A stretch of 64,000 nucleotides of DNA. It comes from Clostridiaceae bacterium. GTDB lineage: Bacteria > Bacillota > Clostridia > DUPQ01. Numbering within the stretch: the first letter of the stretch is position 1; the number at the start of each line of letters is the position of its first letter. The position numbers were made by a program, and so were the translations under genes. The stretch lies in contig DUPQ01000057.1 of the NCBI GenBank assembly GCA_012838235.1, forward strand, positions 1-64,000, written 5' to 3'. The notes below the pieces were generated by a model that saw only the letters and a program-made list of their open reading frames with translations, was not told the DNA's origin and did not search any database. Below, one piece after another: positions 27,168 to 35,751 of this stretch.

Positions 27168-28886
27168 ATGGTGAAAAAGAAAAAGACAGGTTTGGTTATT
27201 ACTGTCGCTGTAATCGTTTTAGCGGTTGTAGCAACATTGTTGTTTCTTTTTCGCGACAGACTTTTTTGCAATATCGGACATTTCAATGTCACAACTTTCA
27301 ACAGCGATATAGTTATTAAAAGGTCGGATGCACAGGAACCGCTGAATATGCCGTACAGATATTCCAAGGCTTTATTGGATAAAAGGTTGGTGTTCAGAGA
27401 GGAAATAGAAAGACTCAACATAACCACCGTCAGATATGAAATAAGTAAAACGGGTCTGACTTTGTATAACTGTAAGGAGGTTTTGAAAAATCCGGAAAGC
27501 GGAGAGACAAAGAAAGTTATAGAATCAATTAAGTACTGTAAAGGTATAACTGCATTAAGCGGTTTAACTGCTGATAAAGCGGACAGTAAAATCACAATTT
27601 ACCAAGGTTACTCTGCGGACCTTCTGGAACAGAGTTTACATAACTATGTAATAATTCCCTCTACTCTTAGCGAACATATAGATTCTCAATTATCCGATAA
27701 TGAAAAGGTATTGTTCCTTATAAATTCCGGCACAAGCGGTCTGGCATATTTCACCATAATAGGGGAATATGAAACCAAGCACAGACACGACACTTTGTAC
27801 TTTTCCTATTCAGGATTGAGCAATGTGGTGCTGGGAGGGAAAGAAGATATTGTCGGTCATATCGACTACATGGGGATTGATGTAAACGATAAAGCGAACC
27901 TTGTAAAATTCTCATATTTCCTGAGCGAATATTTTGCAGACTATAATGTGCTTTCACAGTATGAAAAAAGAATAAACAAATTCAATGAACCTTATCAATA
28001 TATGTATGTAAATAATGTTGATATCCTGCCGATAAATCTTTCGGAAGATTCCGGTTTTGAAAAGAATATAATAACCGTAACCGGAATAGACGGTAACGAT
28101 AATCTTCAGATGTCACATGTATACGGCGATGCATTGATTGAAGACTACCATAAATATTCGCAATATATAACGGACATAATAATAAGCACAGGGGTAAAAG
28201 GAGAGGATTGGTCTAAGTACCCGCTAAATGTAAAGATTCCCTGTTACGGTATTAATTTCGGAGGTTACGGATTGGAAGGTTTTTATGTTAAATATACGGA
28301 ATACTACCAATCACACGGTATGGATAGTCCTTGGTACCATCAAGCCGTTACAAGTGTAAGAGAAATTAAAAGTATGAAAAAAAATTGTGATATAACATTT
28401 TATACCAACTATACCGAAAATGACCTTGTTGTTATCAGAAAAGAAGACTATGTGGAACCCAAGGATCACTTGGACAGCGGCATAACGGGATATGCAATTG
28501 TGCCTAAAATGATATGGGAATCGGTCCGCAACCATCCCGATATAGACTACCAGATTATAAGGTTGTTTGAGCAACCGAAAAAAGAAGACAACCCTTCGGG
28601 CAGAATGAGATTCGGATTTAAAGTAATAGGCTATTATGAAACCGCTGACGAAAGTGATACGGTGTATGTTACATATACCGGGTATAACAGGAAGTATGTA
28701 AAGGAGCCTTTCAAAAACGAGTGCATCCTGTCTATAGTTATAGAAACAAGAAGCGATGCCGACATTACACCGTTGCTGGAATATCTGGAGCAGTATTTTG
28801 CACCGGCATCCGATACATCAAAATATGCGGGAAAGAAAAACCTATTGGGAATGGAGTATGAGTACTGTTATACTATTAATGAGTGA
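27168..28886 (+). CDS. membrane-anchored protein of unknown family, array copy 4
   Basis: A 572-residue product, last of the array. It has a basic start (MVKKKKTG), one membrane helix (about 9-27) and two outer repeats, with FNSDIVIKRSDAQEPLNMPY in the first and ITVTGIDGNDNLQMSHVY in the second. QYITDIIISTGVKG and FKVIGYYETADESDTVYVTY are further family strings. I prefer the ATG at 27168, spaced ten bases from GAGGG; a GTG at 27141 would add nine residues. The bases before it (27103-27130) resemble those before copy 2 (23430-23455), evidence that whole units were duplicated. Confidence 0.72.
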   Translation: MVKKKKTGLVITVAVIVLAVVATLLFLFRDRLFCNIGHFNVTTFNSDIVIKRSDAQEPLNMPYRYSKALLDKRLVFREEIERLNITTVRYEISKTGLTLYNCKEVLKNPESGETKKVIESIKYCKGITALSGLTADKADSKITIYQGYSADLLEQSLHNYVIIPSTLSEHIDSQLSDNEKVLFLINSGTSGLAYFTIIGEYETKHRHDTLYFSYSGLSNVVLGGKEDIVGHIDYMGIDVNDKANLVKFSYFLSEYFADYNVLSQYEKRINKFNEPYQYMYVNNVDILPINLSEDSGFEKNIITVTGIDGNDNLQMSHVYGDALIEDYHKYSQYITDIIISTGVKGEDWSKYPLNVKIPCYGINFGGYGLEGFYVKYTEYYQSHGMDSPWYHQAVTSVREIKSMKKNCDITFYTNYTENDLVVIRKEDYVEPKDHLDSGITGYAIVPKMIWESVRNHPDIDYQIIRLFEQPKKEDNPSGRMRFGFKVIGYYETADESDTVYVTYTGYNRKYVKEPFKNECILSIVIETRSDADITPLLEYLEQYFAPASDTSKYAGKKNLLGMEYEYCYTINE

Positions 28887-28947
28887 GCGGTAAAAACGGC
28901 GATTATGACAGGCTTTACCGTAATCACATTAATCGGAGGAAAAGAAA

Positions 28948-29490
28948 ATGCTTAAATTACAGGGGAAATCCATATATTTAGCAACGCTGGAACGTGCAGA
29001 CTGCCGCAAACTTTTTGAGGACAACGAATACGATTTTGAGAATCCTACCGATATTCTTTACATCGGTTATTCTGTAGAAGGAGCCGACAAGTGGTTTGAG
29101 GAGATACAGGCGGCACAGGGAAAGACACATGTGCGACTGGGAATCTTTCTTAATGACGGTACTGTGATAGGAGATATCGCCCTGCAGAATATCGATAATC
29201 GTAACCGTTCCTGTTCCATCGGCATGGGCATACAGAAGTTGGAAAACCGTAACAGAGGTTATGGCAAGCAGGCAGTCTCGCTGATACTTGAGTACGGTTT
29301 TTGCAACCTGGGTCTTGAACGCATTACGGCAGGCACATTGGACTGCAATATTTCAGCAAAGAAGTCGCTGGAGAAGCTGGGATTTGTCTTGGAAGGACGC
29401 GAGCGCAAGGCAATCTATTTCGGCGGCGTGCGTCATGACCGGCTTTGTTATGCTATGCTTGCGGAGGAGTATAATGGAAAGCAGCATTAA
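28948..29490 (+). CDS. GNAT family N-acetyltransferase (RimJ/RimL-like)
   Basis: A 180-residue acetyl-CoA-dependent acetyltransferase. The acetyl-CoA loop is NRNRGYGKQAV near 95-105, preceded by the beta-strand SIGMGIQ and followed by LERITAGTLDCNISAKKSLEKLGF, the usual GNAT closing motifs. Substrate unknown. The ATG at 28948 follows CGGAGGAA. Codons here end in C and G more often than in the paralogue array upstream, a possible sign of separate origin. It overlaps the methyltransferase gene by 17 bp. Confidence 0.88.
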   Translation: MLKLQGKSIYLATLERADCRKLFEDNEYDFENPTDILYIGYSVEGADKWFEEIQAAQGKTHVRLGIFLNDGTVIGDIALQNIDNRNRSCSIGMGIQKLENRNRGYGKQAVSLILEYGFCNLGLERITAGTLDCNISAKKSLEKLGFVLEGRERKAIYFGGVRHDRLCYAMLAEEYNGKQH

Positions 29491-30247
29491 AAAGTTCTGG
29501 AATGACGGTTCCGATGAGTACTATAACAGAGCATATAACATAAACAACAATGCGATAAGGATAAAAGCCGACCCGTGGTGGGCGTTTCCCGTACCTGTCC
29601 GTAATATGATTCAAAATGCGTTTGGCAGTATGAAAGGTATCAAGGTGCTTGTACCGTCAAGCGGAGACAACGGAGCGGTTTTTGCCTTTCATTTGCTCGG
29701 TGCAACAGTTGTCTCTGCGGACATTTCGGAGCAGCAACTGGGAAATGCAAAAAAGATTGCCGACAATGAACGCTGGAATATTGAATTTATTCAAGCCGAC
29801 ACTATGAAGTTAGACGGAATGTGCGATAGTGAATTTGATCTTGTCTACACATCAAACGGCACTCATATCTGGATAAATGACCTACAAGCTATGTATTCAA
29901 ACTTCAACCGTGTGTTGAAGCCGAAGGGAAAGTATATTATGTTTGAAACTCATCCTTTCAATCGACCGTTTGACGATTCAGGTGCAAAAATAAAAGTGAA
30001 AAAGCCGTACAACAATACAACAGGAAACCATTGGCGAATTATGGATATATTTAATGCCGTTATCAGCCAAGGCTTTTATATTCTGCATCTTGAGGAATTT
30101 CACGCAGAACCCGGGGCACACGACTTATGGTTTTACAAAACTATTAAAGAAGCCGAAGCGGACGGAAACAGGAAATATGATATAAAGCATAATCCGTTCG
30201 CGGCTCTGCCGGCATGGTTTGGGCTTTCCTCAATAAAAAGATATTAG
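29474..30247 (+). CDS. class I SAM-dependent methyltransferase
   Basis: A 257-residue methyltransferase with the Rossmann core: motif I is VLVPSSGDNGAVFAFHLLGA (a variant of the usual GxGxG), the acidic end of strand 2 is VVSADISEQQL, and motif IV is DLVYTSNGTHIW. The start is the ATG at 29474, preceded by GGAGG and lying 17 bp inside the acetyltransferase gene, so the two are coupled. Substrate unknown; this subgroup is often annotated as UbiE-like. The tyrS promoter begins about 45 bp after its stop. Confidence 0.85.
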   Translation: MESSIKKFWNDGSDEYYNRAYNINNNAIRIKADPWWAFPVPVRNMIQNAFGSMKGIKVLVPSSGDNGAVFAFHLLGATVVSADISEQQLGNAKKIADNERWNIEFIQADTMKLDGMCDSEFDLVYTSNGTHIWINDLQAMYSNFNRVLKPKGKYIMFETHPFNRPFDDSGAKIKVKKPYNNTTGNHWRIMDIFNAVISQGFYILHLEEFHAEPGAHDLWFYKTIKEAEADGNRKYDIKHNPFAALPAWFGLSSIKRY

Positions 30248-30290
30248 GACGAACTTTATTAAATAGCACTATTACTATTACCGATATTTA

Positions 30291-30319
30291 TTGACATTAC
30301 AAAGATGTGTTGATATACT
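30291..30319 (+). promoter_or_regulatory. strong promoter of the tyrS leader
   Basis: TTGACA (perfect -35) at 30291-30296, a 17-bp spacer, and TGATATACT at 30311-30319, an extended -10. Transcription should start near 30326, giving a leader of about 180 bases before tyrS. Confidence 0.8.
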
Positions 30320-30345
30320 TCGGATAAATTAAAAAGGAGCGCCAA

Positions 30346-30429
30346 ATGGCAGTAAACAGACAACACAGTTCAAATATGTATTATTACAACTATTACTACT
30401 TAAATAGGCTTGGGCTGTTATTGTCGTAA
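30346..30429 (+). CDS. tyrosine-rich leader peptide, 27 aa, upstream of tyrS
   Basis: The ATG at 30346 is preceded by AAGGAG at ideal spacing, and the frame ends with TAA at 30427-30429. The peptide contains MYYYNYYYLNR: six Tyr codons (three TAT or TAC, one Asn, three more) at 30379-30399. The transcript starts about 20 bases earlier at a strong promoter. A terminator hairpin follows at 30457-30484, and then tyrS. This is the layout of ribosome-mediated attenuation: low charged tRNA-Tyr would stall the ribosome on the Tyr run and let transcription pass into tyrS. No T-box sequence is present, although T-boxes are the usual control of tyrS in Firmicutes. Confidence 0.8.
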   Translation: MAVNRQHSSNMYYYNYYYLNRLGLLLS

Positions 30430-30456
30430 TTCTTTTGTAGAAACAATTAATGATTA

Positions 30457-30484
30457 GGCTCAGGCAAACGCTTGAGTCTTTTTT
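30457..30484 (+). terminator. attenuator terminator before tyrS
   Basis: GGCTCAGGC (30457-30465) pairs with GCTTGAGTC (30470-30478), nine pairs with two G-U, loop AAAC, followed by six T. An upstream segment, GGCTTGGGC at 30407-30415, can pair with the same 3' arm through several G-U pairs and could be the competing structure. Confidence 0.78.
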
Positions 30485-30504
30485 GATTGTAAGGAGAAAC
30501 CGGT

Positions 30505-31677
30505 ATGAATAATGGAAAAACAATGGAAATTCTAATGAAAAATGCGGTCAATGTTTTCAATGAAGAAGAACTTCGCACAAAACTGAACAGCGGGAAATCC
30601 CTGAAGATAAAGTTCGGTGCCGATCCGTCCAGACCGGATTTGCATCTGGGACACACGGTGCCTTTGAGAATGCTGAAAGTGTTGCAGCAGGCAGGACATC
30701 ATATCATATTTGTGATAGGCGATTTTACCGGCATGATAGGAGATCCGTCGGGCAGAAGCAAGACAAGAAGTCAGCTGTCTTACGAAGAAACCGGAAAGAA
30801 CGGTCAAACATATTTTGAGCAGGTAACAAAGATATTGGATCCGTCGAAAACAGAGATAGTATACAACTCGGAATGGCTGGGAAAGATGAGGTTTGCCGAT
30901 GTTATTGAATTGGCCGGGAAGTATACTCTTGCAAGGATAATGGAAAGAGAGGATTTTTCCGCAAGGTATTCGAATAATCAACCGATAGGTATTCATGAGC
31001 TTTTATACCCTCTTATACAGGGGTATGATTCGGTTGCGGTTAATGCTGATATTGAAATAGGAGGAACCGATCAAACATTTAATCTTCTGGTGGGCAGAGA
31101 ACTGCAAAAGGATTACGGGCAGATTCCTCAGGTAGTTATGACTTTCCCGCTTATTGCGGGATTGGACGGAGTGGAGAAGATGAGTAAATCTTTGGATAAC
31201 TATATAGGTATAGATGAGTCGGCGGAGATAATGTATGAAAAGTGTATGCGGATTCCCGACGGATTGCTTACTGACTATTTTAGACTTACAACGGATATTT
31301 GTGAAGCGGAGTATACCGATATTATTTCTGAGGATATAAGAGAAGCCCATAAAGTATATGCAAGAAAGATAGTGGAGATGTACCACGGAAGAGACTGTAT
31401 TAATGCGGCGGAAGACAGATATAACAGTATTGCCGCAAAGGCAATTCCGGACAATATAGATGTATTTCATATTGAGGAGTATGAGACGGGCATTATTGAT
31501 GTTCTTGTAAAAACAGGTTTAGCAACATCCAACTCGGAAGCCAGAAGACTGATAGCGGGCAGAGGCATTAAAATTGACGGCATAACTGTTAATGACTTTA
31601 GTGTCAGATTAAAAGGTAAGTTTGTTATATGCAGAGGGAAGAATAAGTTTATTGAAGTAAGAATGAAGATGATATAA
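30505..31677 (+). CDS. tyrS: tyrosyl-tRNA synthetase (TyrZ type)
   Basis: A 390-residue class I synthetase that charges tRNA-Tyr. The HIGH motif is HLGH in PDLHLGHTVPL, and the second signature is a true KMSKS (VEKMSKSLDN), which marks the TyrZ branch; the E. coli/Geobacillus branch has KFGKT. An S4 RNA-binding domain closes the protein (SNSEARRLIAGRGIKIDG). The ATG at 30505 follows AAGGAG. Expression is probably set by the Tyr leader peptide and terminator upstream. Confidence 0.96.
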   Translation: MNNGKTMEILMKNAVNVFNEEELRTKLNSGKSLKIKFGADPSRPDLHLGHTVPLRMLKVLQQAGHHIIFVIGDFTGMIGDPSGRSKTRSQLSYEETGKNGQTYFEQVTKILDPSKTEIVYNSEWLGKMRFADVIELAGKYTLARIMEREDFSARYSNNQPIGIHELLYPLIQGYDSVAVNADIEIGGTDQTFNLLVGRELQKDYGQIPQVVMTFPLIAGLDGVEKMSKSLDNYIGIDESAEIMYEKCMRIPDGLLTDYFRLTTDICEAEYTDIISEDIREAHKVYARKIVEMYHGRDCINAAEDRYNSIAAKAIPDNIDVFHIEEYETGIIDVLVKTGLATSNSEARRLIAGRGIKIDGITVNDFSVRLKGKFVICRGKNKFIEVRMKMI

Positions 31678-31741
31678 TATGCAAAAGCAGATAATGAGGT
31701 ATAAATGAATCGGTTTATGACACTTTCCGACAGTATTGAGA

Positions 31742-31747
31742 TATAAT
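31742..31747 (+). promoter_or_regulatory. candidate -10 box of the MscS gene
   Basis: TATAAT lies 27 bases before the ATG, with the RBS AGAGAGGT between. GACACT 17 bases upstream is a poor -35. Confidence 0.4.
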
Positions 31748-31774
31748 AGTTTATAGCAAAGAGAGGTAAAAAAC

Positions 31775-32599
31775 ATGAATGAAACATTAAGCAAACTATG
31801 GGATACTCTGCTTGAAGCATCTGCTACGGCGGGCTTGAGGATACTGCTGGCAATAGCGGTACTGATTGTAGGTCTTCTGCTTATCAAATACCTTGTGAAG
31901 TTTATAGTGAAATCCAAAGGATTCAATAAAATTGACGTAACGGTACAGACATTTTTAAAAAGCGCTCTGGCTATTACATTGAAAGTGCTTCTTATTATCT
32001 CCGTGATAGGAATACTGGGTGTTCCGCTGACATCAATAATAGCGGTGCTTGCTTCTGCCGGACTGGCAATAGGATTGGCATTACAGGGAGCACTGTCCAA
32101 TTTTGCCGGAGGTATAATGATACTGGTATTTCGTCCTTTCAAGGTAGGAGATTTTGTAGACAACGGAACGCATATGGGTTATGTCGATTCAATAACCATA
32201 TTTTATACAAGGCTGCTGACAAAAGATAATAAACTTGTAACTGTTCCCAACAGTACCATGACTACCGCTTCCATAACCAACTTCAGTGCAAAAGAGTTAA
32301 GACGCGTGGATATAGAGTACAAAGTTTCATATAAAAACGACATAGATAAGGTAAAAAGTGTTTTGACTTCAGTAGCGGAGAAACATCCTTTAGTTCTTAA
32401 AGATCCGTCTGTAACGTCCGGAGTTTATGCTCATGGTCCTAATTCACTTGTGTATGTATTAAGAGCATGGTGCAAAGCCGACGATTATTGGACGGTATAT
32501 TTTGACATGAACGAAAACGTAAAGAAATCATTTGATGAGCAAGGGATTGAGATACCTTTACAGCAGGTGGTTGTGGATATAAAGGATAAGAATAAATAG
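31775..32599 (+). CDS. mscS: small-conductance mechanosensitive channel (MscS family)
   Basis: A 274-residue membrane protein that opens under membrane tension to release solutes. It has three predicted helices (about 20-45, 60-85 and 88-110). The third is the pore-lining Gly/Ala helix GLAIGLALQGALSNFAGG, followed by the beta-domain opening FRPFKVGDFVD. The cytoplasmic vestibule domain fills the rest (VPNSTMTTASITNFS). Length matches MscS of E. coli. It has its own promoter and is followed by a convergent aro operon. Confidence 0.93.
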   Translation: MNETLSKLWDTLLEASATAGLRILLAIAVLIVGLLLIKYLVKFIVKSKGFNKIDVTVQTFLKSALAITLKVLLIISVIGILGVPLTSIIAVLASAGLAIGLALQGALSNFAGGIMILVFRPFKVGDFVDNGTHMGYVDSITIFYTRLLTKDNKLVTVPNSTMTTASITNFSAKELRRVDIEYKVSYKNDIDKVKSVLTSVAEKHPLVLKDPSVTSGVYAHGPNSLVYVLRAWCKADDYWTVYFDMNENVKKSFDEQGIEIPLQQVVVDIKDKNK

Positions 32600-32687
32600 G
32601 ATTAATTTGGTTATAGAAGAAAGCATAAGTAGTCGGCGGCATGTGCTGCCGATTTCTTCGTAAAAGATAATAAGAATAATTACTTAA

Positions 32688-33125
32688 TCAGCATCTGTCG
32701 ATAGCATCCTTCAAAAGCAATATGGCTTCTTTATATCCGTCAAAACCTTTTCCCGTAACGGTTTTTATGCATACATTTGCAGTGTAGGAATGTTTCCGGA
32801 AATCTTCACGTTTTGTAATATCGCTTAAATGCACTTCCACAGCCGGAAGCCCCACGGATTTTATTGCATCGGCAATGGCTATACTTGTATGGGAATATGC
32901 TGCGGGGTTTATGACTATGGCATCGGAAATCATATATGCATCCTGTATTTTATCGATGATATCACCTTCATGGTTGGATTGAAAAATCTCACATTGAATA
33001 TTTTTTTGCGTACAGATATCCTTTATGTATCTTACTAAATCCGCATATGTTGCATGACCGTATATTTCCGGTTCTCTGATACCCAGCATATTCATATTGG
33101 GTCCGTTTATAACTAAAAGTTTCAT
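32688..33125 (-). CDS. aroQ: 3-dehydroquinate dehydratase, type II
   Basis: A 145-residue type II dehydroquinase, third step of the shikimate pathway. The signature start LLVINGPNMNMLGIREPEIYG includes the flexible loop with its catalytic Arg and Tyr. Active-site residues Asn and His follow in INPAAYSHTS, and the His in EVHLSDITKRE is present. It is the last gene of the operon and overlaps the upstream fusion gene by 4 bp (ATGA). Confidence 0.95.
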   Translation of the reverse strand: MKLLVINGPNMNMLGIREPEIYGHATYADLVRYIKDICTQKNIQCEIFQSNHEGDIIDKIQDAYMISDAIVINPAAYSHTSIAIADAIKSVGLPAVEVHLSDITKREDFRKHSYTANVCIKTVTGKGFDGYKEAILLLKDAIDRC

Positions 33126-34630
33126 AAGCCTAACACCTCATATATTTTTAAATGTGCTTTATCTGTATCGTCACAGTCTATTTGATAATCCGACCAGCCG
33201 AGATAATTATTCTTTCTTGCTTTGTAAAGCTCTTCCAAAGTGTTTTGCTGCGACAGCGGTCTGTCGAGTGTGCAAAGCAGTGATAAATCTCTTTTCAGGA
33301 AAACGACAATACCGTTCTGGCGTAAGAGATATCGGTTTCTTTCTCGGGTTACAACGCCGCCGCCTGTAGATATTACACAGTTGCTTTGTTTAGTTACTTT
33401 TTCCAGCACCTTTGTTTCAATGTCTCTGAAGAAAACTTCTCCTTTGTCTTTTATAATGTCCGATGCACTCTTATTATATGTTGCGGCTATTACCTCATCG
33501 GTATCTATAAAGGCTCTTTCAGTCAGTTCTGCAAGAGCTTTTCCCACAGTACTCTTTCCGCTTCCCGGCATTCCTATGAGTACTATGTTCCCGGTTTTCT
33601 TAGCTACCTTTTCAACTACTCTTTCAATGACGGAATCATCGATCACGGATTCGGTAAATAGTTCAGCGGCTTTCTTTGCCTGTGCCGCAAGCATGGAGAG
33701 TCCGTTATATGCTTTTATGCCGAGTTTGGATGCTTCATACATCAATCTTGTTTGAGCGGGATTGTATATGAGATCGAAAAGAGCAATACATTTTTTGAAA
33801 GAGGAGATATCTATAACGGTTTTGCCGTTGTCAGGGTACATTCCTACCGGTGTGGAGTTAATAATTATGTCGCTGTCATAGTGATTGCTTATATTTCCGT
33901 AATTTTCCTGACCGCTTCTGGATACCGTTACGAGACAGCCTGCGTTCATGTCCTGTATTGCCGCTTTGATTGTGGCAGCGGAGCCTCCGTCACCCAGAAG
34001 GAGAATCTTTTTACCTTCCGGATTTATGCCGCTTCTTTCAATCATATATCTAAAACCGTAGTAATCGGTATTATCTCCTGTAAGATTGTTTGCTTTCCCT
34101 ATAACCGTATTGACACTGCCGGTTCTTTTTGCGATAGGTGTCAGTATATTACAGTACTTCATAATATCTTTTTTATAGGGTATCGTTACGTTAAAACCGT
34201 CAAGGTTGCTGTTATGTACAAAATCATAAAGCTGATCGGACTGTTTTTCATAAAGCCCGTATTCATAATCGCCCAGATGGGAATGTATAAGCGGGGAGTA
34301 ACTGTGCTGTAATTCGGCACCCAATAAACCGAACTTCTTATCGGAATATCCGAGCGCAGCCGGCTGAGAAATATTCAGCTTTTCCTGATAAGATTTGCTT
34401 GTATCAAACAATGTATTGAAGAGTATTTGTGTATAGGAGACCAACTCTTCGTCCGTCTTGGAGATAATATTTGAAAGTTTGGCTTTTTCCAATTCACTGT
34501 TAAGTATGGGTATGCTGTGTGCTTTTTTATACTCCGCAATGTCTTTTACAATGCCCATTCTTTCCTGAAATAATTGTAAAAGTTTATCATCAATTCTATC
34601 TATTTCTTTTCTCAAATCGTCTAAATTCAT
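33122..34630 (-). CDS. aroEK: trifunctional chorismate mutase / shikimate dehydrogenase / shikimate kinase
   Basis: A 502-residue three-domain enzyme. Residues 1-85 are an AroQ-class chorismate mutase (LRKEIDRIDDKLLQLFQERM). Residues 98-330 are shikimate dehydrogenase with substrate Ser in HSYSPLIH, catalytic Lys in NVTIPYKK, Asp in GDNTDYYGF and the NADP loop GDGGSAAT. Residues 347-502 are shikimate kinase with Walker A GMPGSGKST, DTDE and STGGGVV. So one chain makes shikimate and its 3-phosphate and later converts chorismate to prephenate. All three active sites look intact. It lies 25 bases after aroC and overlaps aroQ by 4 bp. Confidence 0.93.
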   Translation of the reverse strand: MNLDDLRKEIDRIDDKLLQLFQERMGIVKDIAEYKKAHSIPILNSELEKAKLSNIISKTDEELVSYTQILFNTLFDTSKSYQEKLNISQPAALGYSDKKFGLLGAELQHSYSPLIHSHLGDYEYGLYEKQSDQLYDFVHNSNLDGFNVTIPYKKDIMKYCNILTPIAKRTGSVNTVIGKANNLTGDNTDYYGFRYMIERSGINPEGKKILLLGDGGSAATIKAAIQDMNAGCLVTVSRSGQENYGNISNHYDSDIIINSTPVGMYPDNGKTVIDISSFKKCIALFDLIYNPAQTRLMYEASKLGIKAYNGLSMLAAQAKKAAELFTESVIDDSVIERVVEKVAKKTGNIVLIGMPGSGKSTVGKALAELTERAFIDTDEVIAATYNKSASDIIKDKGEVFFRDIETKVLEKVTKQSNCVISTGGGVVTRERNRYLLRQNGIVVFLKRDLSLLCTLDRPLSQQNTLEELYKARKNNYLGWSDYQIDCDDTDKAHLKIYEVLGL

Positions 34631-34655
34631 TTTATCCCTTTATATAATTTTTAAA

Positions 34656-35747
34656 TTATTCCCATATTCTGTATGATGCATACATGTCTAAAATTGCTAT
34701 TGCAGCCGCCGCTTCCACACAGGCAACCGCTCTGGGCACGATACATGCATCATGTCTTCCGCCTACCTTTATTTGCTCACTGTTATTGTTTGTCATATTG
34801 ACACTTTCCTGCTCAATACCTATTGACGGAGCGGGCTTTACGACCACTCTGAATATCAACGGCATTCCGGAGCTTATGCCTCCCAATATGCCGCCGTGGT
34901 TATTTGTCCGTGTAAGAATTTTGCTGTCTTTGATATAGAAAGGATCATTGTTCTCGGAGCCTTTCAGATTGGCGCAATCAAAACCGTTACCGAACTCTAT
35001 TCCTTTTACTGCGGGTATTGCAAACACGGCCTTGGAAATGTTGTTTTCCAGACCGTCAAACATGGGCTCGCCTATTCCTGCGGGAAGGTTATTTACCGCA
35101 CATTCAATTATTCCGCCTAACGAATCATTCTGTTGTGATGCTGTACGAATGCGCTCCTGCATGAGTATGCCTTTTTGCTTGTCTATAACGGGAAAGTCAT
35201 TGTTTAAGAGTTTTTCAATATTCTCTCTGTTATCTTCTGCAGGATTGAAAGATATATCTTCCGTATCGTATATCTTTTTTATGTGTGCATGTATGCTTAT
35301 ACCGTACTTTTCCAGTATCTGAAGACAGATACCTCCCGCTATACATAAAGGTGCGGTCAGTCTTCCCGAGAAGTGTCCTCCTCCCGAAGTGTCCTGAAAA
35401 CCTTTGTATTTTATATGAGCCGTATAATCGGCATGAGAAGGTCTGGGGATATCCTTAAAGGATCGGTAGTCTTCGGGATTTATATCTTTGTTGTAAATAA
35501 TTGCACATATCGGGGCGCCGCATGTAGTATTTCCCACCAGTCCTGAAAGAAACTCTATTTCATCCTTTTCTTTCCTTTTTGTGGAGAGCGGTTTATCTAT
35601 GGCACTTCTTCTTTGCATAAAAGCGGTGAGTTGCTCCATATCTATTGAAAAACCTGCAGGCAGATTGTCGATAACCACACCTATACCTTTTGAATGAGAT
35701 TGTCCGAATATAGTGACTGTTATGTTTTTTCCGAATACCGATGACAT
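34656..35747 (-). CDS. aroC: chorismate synthase
   Basis: A 363-residue FMN-dependent enzyme that makes chorismate from EPSP. Family strings are FGQSHSKGIGVVIDNLPAG at the start, the conserved His and Arg in GGHFSGRLTAP, and GGRHDACIVPRAVACVEAAAA near the end. The operon position is between aroA (4 bases upstream) and the trifunctional gene. Length is as expected. Confidence 0.95.
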   Translation of the reverse strand: MSSVFGKNITVTIFGQSHSKGIGVVIDNLPAGFSIDMEQLTAFMQRRSAIDKPLSTKRKEKDEIEFLSGLVGNTTCGAPICAIIYNKDINPEDYRSFKDIPRPSHADYTAHIKYKGFQDTSGGGHFSGRLTAPLCIAGGICLQILEKYGISIHAHIKKIYDTEDISFNPAEDNRENIEKLLNNDFPVIDKQKGILMQERIRTASQQNDSLGGIIECAVNNLPAGIGEPMFDGLENNISKAVFAIPAVKGIEFGNGFDCANLKGSENNDPFYIKDSKILTRTNNHGGILGGISSGMPLIFRVVVKPAPSIGIEQESVNMTNNNSEQIKVGGRHDACIVPRAVACVEAAAAIAILDMYASYRIWE

Positions 35748-35751
35748 TTTA

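Noticed and set aside
523-29490. Three gene pairs that overlap by exactly 17 bp (at 523, 9204 and 29474)
   Set aside because: Each overlap is explained by an ordinary ribosome site inside the upstream gene; the equal length looks like chance.
30248-30504. T-box riboswitch before tyrS
   Set aside because: I looked for the T-box core (AGGGTGG and ACCGCG type) and the specifier stem and found neither; the leader-peptide layout explains the region.
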